Positions 12,001 through 21,000 of a stretch of DNA of 64,000 bases are shown here, in pieces. Location: NCBI RefSeq assembly GCF_020184175.1, contig NC_065531.1:81500604-81564603 (forward strand). The letters are read 5' to 3'. The notes beneath the pieces were generated by a model that searched no databases, was not told the DNA's origin, and saw nothing but the letters and a program-made list of their open reading frames with translations. Position 1 is the stretch's first letter. Each line of letters opens with the position of its first letter. The translations under genes were made by a program, and so were the position numbers. The DNA is from Aphis gossypii. Its lineage: Eukaryota; Arthropoda; Insecta; Hemiptera; Aphididae.

Positions 12001-15000
12001 TTAATGAATCCTAAAAATGATTGTATTTGTTTTTTATTTTTTGGTGGTTGAAAATTTTTTATCGTTTGTATTTTATCTGGATCCATGGTAATTCCTTTTT
12101 CTGAAATAATATGTCCCAAAAATGTGAAAAAATTGCGGAAAAATTGTGATTTATCCATATTTATTGTGACATTAAATTCTTTAAATTTGTTCAGAATCAT
12201 TTGCAAATGATAGATGTGTTCTTCAAAGCTCGCTGACATAATGTGTATATCGTCCACATAAACTGCAGCAAATTGTAGTATAGTTGGTCCTAAAACTTTG
12301 TCAATTATCTTCTGAAATTCTGCTACTGAGTTTACTAAACCAAATGGTAGAACTTTAAATTGAAAGTTCCTACCCTTATGTAAAAATGCTGTTATCTCTC
12401 TGCTGTCTTTGGCTAATTGACATTGCCAATATCCAGCTGTAAGATCTATAGAACTTAGATATTTCGCCCCTTGAAATTTTAGTATAATATCATCAATATT
12501 CATAGGGCTTTCGCGGTCTGGTATTATTCGTGTATTAATTTTCCTGGCATCAATACATACTCTTATGTCGCCATTCTTTTTCTCTATTGCCACAATTGGT
12601 GATGACCATGGTGAATTGGATTGTTCGATGATGTCAAGGTCCAACATACGTTTTATTTCGGTGTCTACTCTTGTGATTTTTGATACTGGTATTGGATATG
12701 GTCGTTGATATATTGGATTGCCTTGTGATATGCGAATATGACATTCGTTATTTTTAATTCTGCCTGGGTTTTTTGAAAATACTTCCTTATATTTTTTTAA
12801 TAGATTATCAAATACAATTTTTTCTTCTTTACTGAGTAGTATAGTATTTGATGATTTTTCTTGTTCTGTGATATTGATATTCTGTATCATTTCTTCTTCC
12901 ATAACTTTCTTTGGAGCCTTGTTCGCAAATGGTATTGAATGTATTTCTCCTTCTATCTTCATTTGAATAATGCGGTTGTCAAAATTAATTTGAGCATCAT
13001 ATTTGTTTAAAATATCGGCTCCGAGTATTCCTTTTTCATTAAGTCCATCCACTTGTATGAAATTTGCAAATATGAAAGCATCTCCTAGCTTGCATTCACA
13101 GAATACTTGTTTAGTGATTTTGCATATCTGTTTGCCCACTGCGTTGCTAATTTTTACTCCAGAAATTGGTAATTGTGGTATTTTGTTGTTTTTATGTATT
13201 GCTTGATCTATAACCTCTTTAGTCAGTACACTTATTGTCGCACCAGTGTCTACCAATAATAATATCTCTTCTCCTTCGATATTACACTTGATGTATGAAC
13301 TTACTGATGCATTGGTAGTTTGTATTTGGTTTATTGCATGTCTTGTCATCGTGGTGTCATTGGTCTCGGTGATTGGTGTCTGTTCCATAGTTATTTGATT
13401 TACTCGTTCTTCTTGATTTTGCTGATTGTTTTGATAATTTTGATTATTTGGTGATCTCTGTGTATTGTCATTATATCTTGTACGTCTATAATCATTGGAG
13501 GTTTTGTTATTTTGATTTGTATTTTGACTTCTCCAATTATTATTATTTCTTTGTGCTACATTGTTGTAATTGTTGTCCGTATTTGGTGACTCAATTTTCT
13601 CTCTGCGATGTTCTTCAGCGCTAAGTACCTTCATTGCTGAAATAATAGATTTTTCTGGCATTGATATGAGTATTGCCCTGAGGTATCCGGGATAATGACT
13701 AGCAATGTTTGTTACAATTTCTTCTTCAGATATTTGTGGCACTTGTAAATGACGTAGTTTTGCTGACCATTGAGAAAAATGTTCCCTGTATGTTATGTTA
13801 TTGGGTACTTGAGAGGTATTTAAACAGTTGCTCCATGTTTGAATTTGTATCTCCCTAGGCCAAAATTCGTCTATGAACGCGTTCCGAAATTCTGCATATT
13901 CTCTGATTTGAAATTTGATCGTAGCGAACCAATTACCTGCCGTACTTTTGAGGCAATCACGTATAATGATCAGCTTTTCTTCTTTACTCATTTGTTTTAT
14001 TTTAAAATATTCTTCCAGATTCTGTAAAAAATCTATAGGGTGTTGATCTTTATTGTTACCATAAAACACAGGCTTAGATATTTCTATATTTGAGCTTCGC
14101 AGATTTTCTTCTAATATATGTCTTCGTGGTATATTATTTTGATTTCTGTTGCTTGCGATTTGTGTTTCTAGTTCTTCTATCTTCTTCATAACATTGTCAA
14201 TTTCTTTTTTGTTTTTTCTTTCGTTTTCTTCAATTTTCTGTTCATAATTGTCTATGATTTTTTCAATGTCTTTTTTATGTTTTCTTATCATATTTTCCAT
14301 TGATTCGATTCGTTCCGTCATGTCTTCTTCGTATTGTTTTTTCTTTTTTGAGCTCATGATGTAGACGATGTAGTTATATTTTTCTCGTGGTGTCGAGCCT
14401 TGTAGTTGGGCGCCAATGTAACGAAATTTGAACTCTTGTGGTTTTGTATTACGTTAACTTTTATTTAAAAGAATACTTTACATATATATATGAAATATTT
14501 ACATTATTTTCTTTTTTATTATTTGACTTTATGTCTTTTAAATACAATAAAAAAATAGGATAGTATAATAAACACTCATTTAATGAGATATGATATAAGA
14601 ACAAAACTCACGGATGGGAAATTGTGTAACTTTGTCCTTTTCACCAGCTTGATTTGGATCGTGCTGTAGATTGAATGGATCTGCTGTCTCGGCTCTCTGA
14701 TCTGATCTGATCTTGGATCTGTTGTCTCTCGGTCTCGTTCGGAATCTCACTGTTGTCTTGATTATTTTTCTTCTTCGCGATACACCACTGGGAAGTTTGG
14801 GTAAATATAAAATATTATATATCTCAATATATTTGTATTTTACAATGGTATATTGTAAAATATATACTAAGATATATAATAAAACCCCGTGCAACTGAGT
14901 GTTGGTCCCGACTTAAAGTAAACCTTAAGTGGGCACTGCAGTTCGTCGTGGTTGAATTGTTCTGGTAACTGTATAGTCGATGTGACGGCACCGTATGAAG

Positions 15001-18000
15001 GTCGTATATACCTTCCGGAGCGTAATCGACTAGTTACGGAGTAAAGGCCAGAGGCGGGAAGTGTGCGTTTTGGTGCCAGCGTCGACGGTCTTATATGCCT
15101 TCGTTGAGCTGTTTGACAACGGAGTTGAAATTTGTGTTTCTTGACATTTGCATAATTTTCTAGGGCCATATTTGTTCGGGAATTATTTTCTTATTTTTTG
15201 GGGTGTTTTTTGCTAAACAGAGATGCATGTGGTTATTGGTTGAGATGAGATGTAGTCGATAAAAAAAATAAATAAGATGAATAAGAAGTGAGTCGCAACG
15301 ACGGCGGCGGAACATACGCCATCTGGTTAGTGTCTAATAGGTCGTCGGCGCATTGACGTGATGGTATCGCGCTAATGTACGACACAAGAGCGCGGCACCT
15401 GTGCGTTCTTGTCTCGTTACAATATATATATGAATGTAAAATTTGTTTTTCTAACGGTTAATCGCAGAAACTATGGGGGCTTAAACCTCATTTTCACTTA
15501 ATGAAATAGGCTGCTATTTTAAGTTATTAGTTACAGAAATAAAATAAATATTAAATAAACTAGCCATTACACTGTGTTTCTTAACGGAATCATTTTTAAA
15601 GTAGAATATAAAATAATATTTAATTTTTTTATCGTGGGTTGAACATAATTAACCGACATAGCATTATATATTACATGTTTTTAAATTTTATTCCCCGATA
15701 AAGTTACGTTAACCACCTAGGTATTATATTATAAAATAATATAAAAGCATTTGTAAAAAAAAACTTATTTAAGAGACATAAATACCTGGAGTTTAGTTAT
15801 TTTAAAATTTTAATTTTTTTATTTGTTAGCCATCTCTTTTTACTTAAACATTCCAAGACGGGCATAATACCTCAGCTGACAACGACCGCAGAAGTTCTCT
15901 ATGAAAAGAGACTGGAAGAAATTTACAGTTATTGTTTTATTCCAAGGCGTTAGTCATCCCAAAATTATAAAATGAATATTATATCCAATATATTATATGT
16001 ATATTATATTAAAAAAAACATTATCACATCGCATTTTATCCATTGATTATAGAATCTATTCAATTATAAAGTAACGAGCAGGTAAATTCCTAAACGTCGT
16101 ATGTAGAAGAAAATAAAAAAATAAAATTAAAGTTCAGTCATGGCAATATATCTAAATTTTTTAAAACAAATGGAGCTCATCAGTAACATCATCGATATAT
16201 TTTCGTGTGAAATAACACGTAAATTAATTATAATATTATTATAATTATTATAGTACTAGCTGGCTCCGTGCACTTCGTTGCCCGTTAAAAATGCCAATTC
16301 TATATAATATGATTCGAATTTTGATTAATTTGTTATTTAATATTCGGTTTAACGGTGTTCAAAACTTATATATTTTCATTGACCGTTTTGATTCTCAAAA
16401 ATCTTGTGAAACCACCACTTTAATATGCGAATTTTGTAAAATGCTTTCTTATTGCACACTAAATTTGTGGTACGATTTTACGAATGTACCGTGTAAATTT
16501 TAAGCATCGATCTATCATTGTTCAGGCTCTACGTTTATTAGTCAGTGAGTTACTCAAGTCATAATATTATAGTCATTCTGCTTGCCGTTGCCGTGAGACT
16601 CTCTTATGATTATGCGTGCAGTATATTATCATGTAGGCAATCCACACGTGGTGGATTGCGGACCCCGCGAGATGTGTACGTAAGCTTATAATTTCTAACA
16701 CTTAAGTTTCAAAGTTATATCATTTTTTTATTTTACAACGGTGGGTAAAATACAATAATGTGCCATCTCGTGGTTTTTATATTGTTGCCTGTTGGTAAAA
16801 CAATAAAACTTGGTATAACTTGTTATGTTAGTTTATTGCTGTGAATTTGAAATTTACTGTAGACATTGACTTATTTTGCTAATTCTTATTTTTGTTATGG
16901 TTTTAACAAAATATAACAACAGGTCTATAATTATTATATTCAATCATAATCAATAGTGACCTTAATATAGTTTATTTTCTTGCTGGACTGCAGTGATAGT
17001 TGTTGTTTTTTTACATCCAGATTCCGAAGTTTTCTGGTGGATTTTCCTAAAATTGTACTACATAAGCACCTTCTCTTGCGACCAATAGGAGCGAATCATC
17101 AGTGAAAAATGTTACAAAAATGGGGAAAATAAATAATAATAACAAAAAAATTGTTACCATGATTACCGAAAATAAAATAGTAATAATAATAATAATAGTA
17201 ATAGTAGTCATCGGTATTTTTTATTTTTCATTGTATTTTTATTAATTTTCCGTGCAATTTTCTTAACTTTTTCTTACATAAGAACCTGGGAATTACGACC
17301 CGAACAAAATAAGAATGAGCGAAATCGATCCAGCCGTTCTCAATTGATAAAATGTTATATATTTTTGTCTCTATTTTTATATGTATAGAAGATAGAAGAT
17401 AGATAGATTATTGTGAACTAAAAAAAAATTCACTCAACAAATTTCAAATTTCCAAACTAAAATAACTATAGAAACCATAGATTAAATTGATTGTACATCG
17501 AGCTGATGTTTAGATGTCTACCATAGAGTAAATAAAGACAATGGTATCGAGTTCAAATCCCAGACATCAATGAATAGATTTTGCACTTTTTCTACTTATT
17601 CGGTTGATTTTTTAAAAATTTTCTTTCGTAAAAACCTTCTCCAGACAATAACAAATACTCCTAAAAAATAATTAGCGAAATCGGTTCAGCTGTTCTCAAT
17701 TGATGAATTTTTATATATTTTTTTCTCCATTTTTTGTATAAAAATTTTTAATTTCTTTTTTTACTATGACAACGATTTAAGTTTGTATGTCTATTTGCAT
17801 GCATTTTTAAAAAACATTTTAAATAAATGATTTATTTTATTTAAATGGTTGCCATTGACTACCAAAAATAATTTAGTTGACTATTTGCTGGATAGATGGC
17901 GCTTCTGTAATTTCATCATCACCTCGTCATATTTCTCTAACCCGATAACTTTCTCAAATTTTTCGTCCGTAAGAACCTTCTCCTGGCAATTCCGAACAGT

Positions 18001-21000
18001 TGAAAAAAAAATTCAGCCAAATCGGTCCAGGGGTTGTTGAGTTATGCGCTTACCAACACATTTTGCGATTCATTTTTATATATAAGAAAGATATAATTAA
18101 TAAAATAATTGAATTTGTGTTGTAAAAAATCGAGCTGTTTAGGAAAAACCAGAGCCCAATGGGCTATGTTCATTTTTATCGCAAGTTGAACAAAGTGGAA
18201 TTTTGTTTCTAATAAAACTTGTAAATTATAAAAATCTTTTTATAAGGCGACATGAATTTGTGAATCGACTAACACCTATCTTACTTCCTTATATATATTA
18301 TAACCACTGCAGATTTATTGATGAATAATCTATTTAAAAATATGTACTGTATTGAATGATAAATATATTATGAAAAATATATACATATGTAGTGCATATT
18401 TTTACCTATATAATACTAATATAAATTTGATTCAATTAAGTTTAAATCTCATATTAACATATTATTTCAGATTTTTAGCTGGGATGAACTGTACCATTTT
18501 TACGTACGGACAAGTAATGAAACATTTTTGATTTTTTTTTTTAAATAATTTTTAATATAATTTCTAATTATTTCAATTCTATAGACTAGTAGTGGAAAGA
18601 CTCACACTATGTATGGGACAAAAAAAGACCTGGGAATTATTCCTCGGTCTTTAGAATATTTATTCAAATACACAGAAGGTAAATATTGAAAATTATTTAT
18701 GTATTCTTAATTTTAAATTACAAGAGAAATTAAAAATTACAGAACTAAATTTCGAATTCCAAATGGAATATATAGAAATTTATCAAAATGATATATATGA
18801 TTTATTTGGAAAAAAAAAAAAGAAAAACATGCCTTCCAAGTAACTTTATTAAATTTATCATTTATATGAAAAAATAACTTAAAAATAATTAATTTAGTAA
18901 AATAAAACAAATAACCATGTGATATAATGTATTTTATAATCATTTAGTAACAAGATCAAATATGGAATTGGCAAAGGAGGTAGTATTAATTACAAGAATA
19001 CAATTAATACCATCAAAATAACTAAATTACAACATGCACTAAAATTATTGAAGATGGGGAATGAAAAAAAAAAAACCGCATGTACATCATCAAACATAAC
19101 ATCAAGTCGGTCCCATTGTATATGTACAATCAAATATAAAATAGAACAAGAAGGTCCAGAAATAAAATTTAATTTGGTGGATTTAGCTGGGTAAGTATAC
19201 ATTTTATATTTTTTTGAAATATAAATAATATTTTAATATATACGAGTATAATATATATATATATTTTTAAATTAAAAACAACTCATAAGGAACCTTTTAT
19301 TAAATTTTCAAGTTTTTTTGGTTAACATTTTGTATTGACACTTCAAAAAGTTTTTTTCAGAAAAATCGAAAATTTTAGTTGTCTATAAATAGCTAAAAAA
19401 AAAATCAAAATATTTTGAGTATTTAGCCATGTGTTAATAACGATAATATAAACATGTGGTGACAATTTCAAGTATTTACAGTGATTAGTTTTTGAGTTAC
19501 CATATAAAAAAATCGATTTGGTCGAAAACCGGGTTTGCGTAAAAATTCCTGTTTTTCCGTCACTTCTTTTTGTTTTTCTCGATTTTTCTGAAAACTGTTG
19601 GAAAATGTTTAATTTTGACCTCTGTAATGCACCAAGGATATTCACTTTTCCATAGGAAACCACCTCCAAAGTTTGAAATCTATTGAAGCATTATTTTGAC
19701 TATTTATGCTGTACACAGACACACAAAAAAAACACACATCATTGTAGAATCAATACATTCATCACTCCGTTCAGAATCTAAAAAAGGAAAAAACGAGAAA
19801 TTTAATGTGAAACCAGTCTTTGATATTTATTTTATTTTTTTTTGATAATTTTAAATTACCAATATTATACCACCAATTTTCTATTTTTAAATATGCAAAG
19901 ATATCTTGTATATTTTATAATTGTATGAAAATAAATATACATTTTTGTAAATATCACAAATTTAATATTTATTTTAATTTTTAATTTTTAGATCTGAAAA
20001 TATTTCAAACACGACAGATGACAAAAAGACGTTGATCGAGTCTCGATCAATAAATTCTTCACTACATCATCTGAACCATGTTATACGTTCACTAGCAAAT
20101 CCTAAAGTATACGTGCCTTATCGGAATTCTACCATTACATCGGTACTTAAAGATTCACTAGGTACTGAATGTGCTACCGCGATGATCAGCACTGTAGTAT
20201 TGAATCACCGATGCATCGCAGTTAGTTTAATTAATACACTTTCACCCAGGACCGGCTCAAGTGTTTAAACACACCTAGGCAAACTTGAGTTTTGCCGCCC
20301 CGTACATACTACATCAAACATTTTTTTTTATCTATATACAAAAACATTAAATGCCACCCTAGGCGTGGGCCTATGTCGCCTGCCTCTTGAGCCGGGCCTG
20401 CAGTTACACCAATGGTTGATTAATTGATTGTTATCTCTGAGAAACTACATTACAGGAGTCGATCTCTACTTGCCAAAATTCTAAAGAAGTATCGGCAATA
20501 AAATACCGAGTCCCAGAAAAAAAAAAGATAAATGAGAAAAAACAGTACAAGGTTATAGAGGTATTTTCTGATTAAATAAAAGCCAAAATACTAGTTATAC
20601 GTGAAATAATTAAAAAGTTTCTTTAAAAATATTATTTTTTATATGCGTAAAAACAATTAAAATTTTAGTTGTTACCTATTAAAATATACGTATTTAATAT
20701 ATACATATATACATTATACATATATTTATATATATATTGTGAAATCAGTAAATTTTATAATCTATTACTTATATTATATTGCTCAGCGTTTCTCAAATAT
20801 CTTATATCAGAATACCATTTTAAACATTTTCACACACCAATTCATTTAATAACTTACATTTTTTTTTTAATGAATCTTTTATTAAAAACTAAATAGTTAT
20901 AAAAATATTATGTAGCTTTATTATTAATAAATAAACAAAATAATATTATTGAAATATAATATTATTATTTTTAAGAAAAAAATTATAATTTTTTTTCTTT

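Larger units (their letters stand above)
8523..15421 (-). mobile_element. Complete Ty3/gypsy LTR retrotransposon, antisense in kinesin intron 3
   Basis: Two 1005-base LTRs (8523-9527 and 14417-15421) flank a 4.9-kb internal region with one long gag-pol frame and a small downstream ORF, all on the minus strand. The LTRs begin TGTAACG and end CGTTACA. Next to the 5' LTR is a lysine-tRNA-type primer binding site, and next to the 3' LTR a purine-rich tract. I find two base differences between the LTRs (near 9167/15051 and 9374/15265), so insertion was recent. The flanks are ATAT/ATAT in a TA run, consistent with a 4-base target duplication but not provable there. All catalytic residues checked in pol are present, so it could be an active copy. 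It interrupts no exon. Confidence 0.95.

Noticed and set aside
16258..18090. CRISPR-like or satellite array
   Set aside because: The roughly 340-base units are diverged retroposon-like tails in an intron, not regular repeat-spacer units.
19343..19669. 108-residue minus-strand gene in kinesin intron 7
   Set aside because: Lies in a dispersed repeat, with composition of chance AT-rich translation and no motif.
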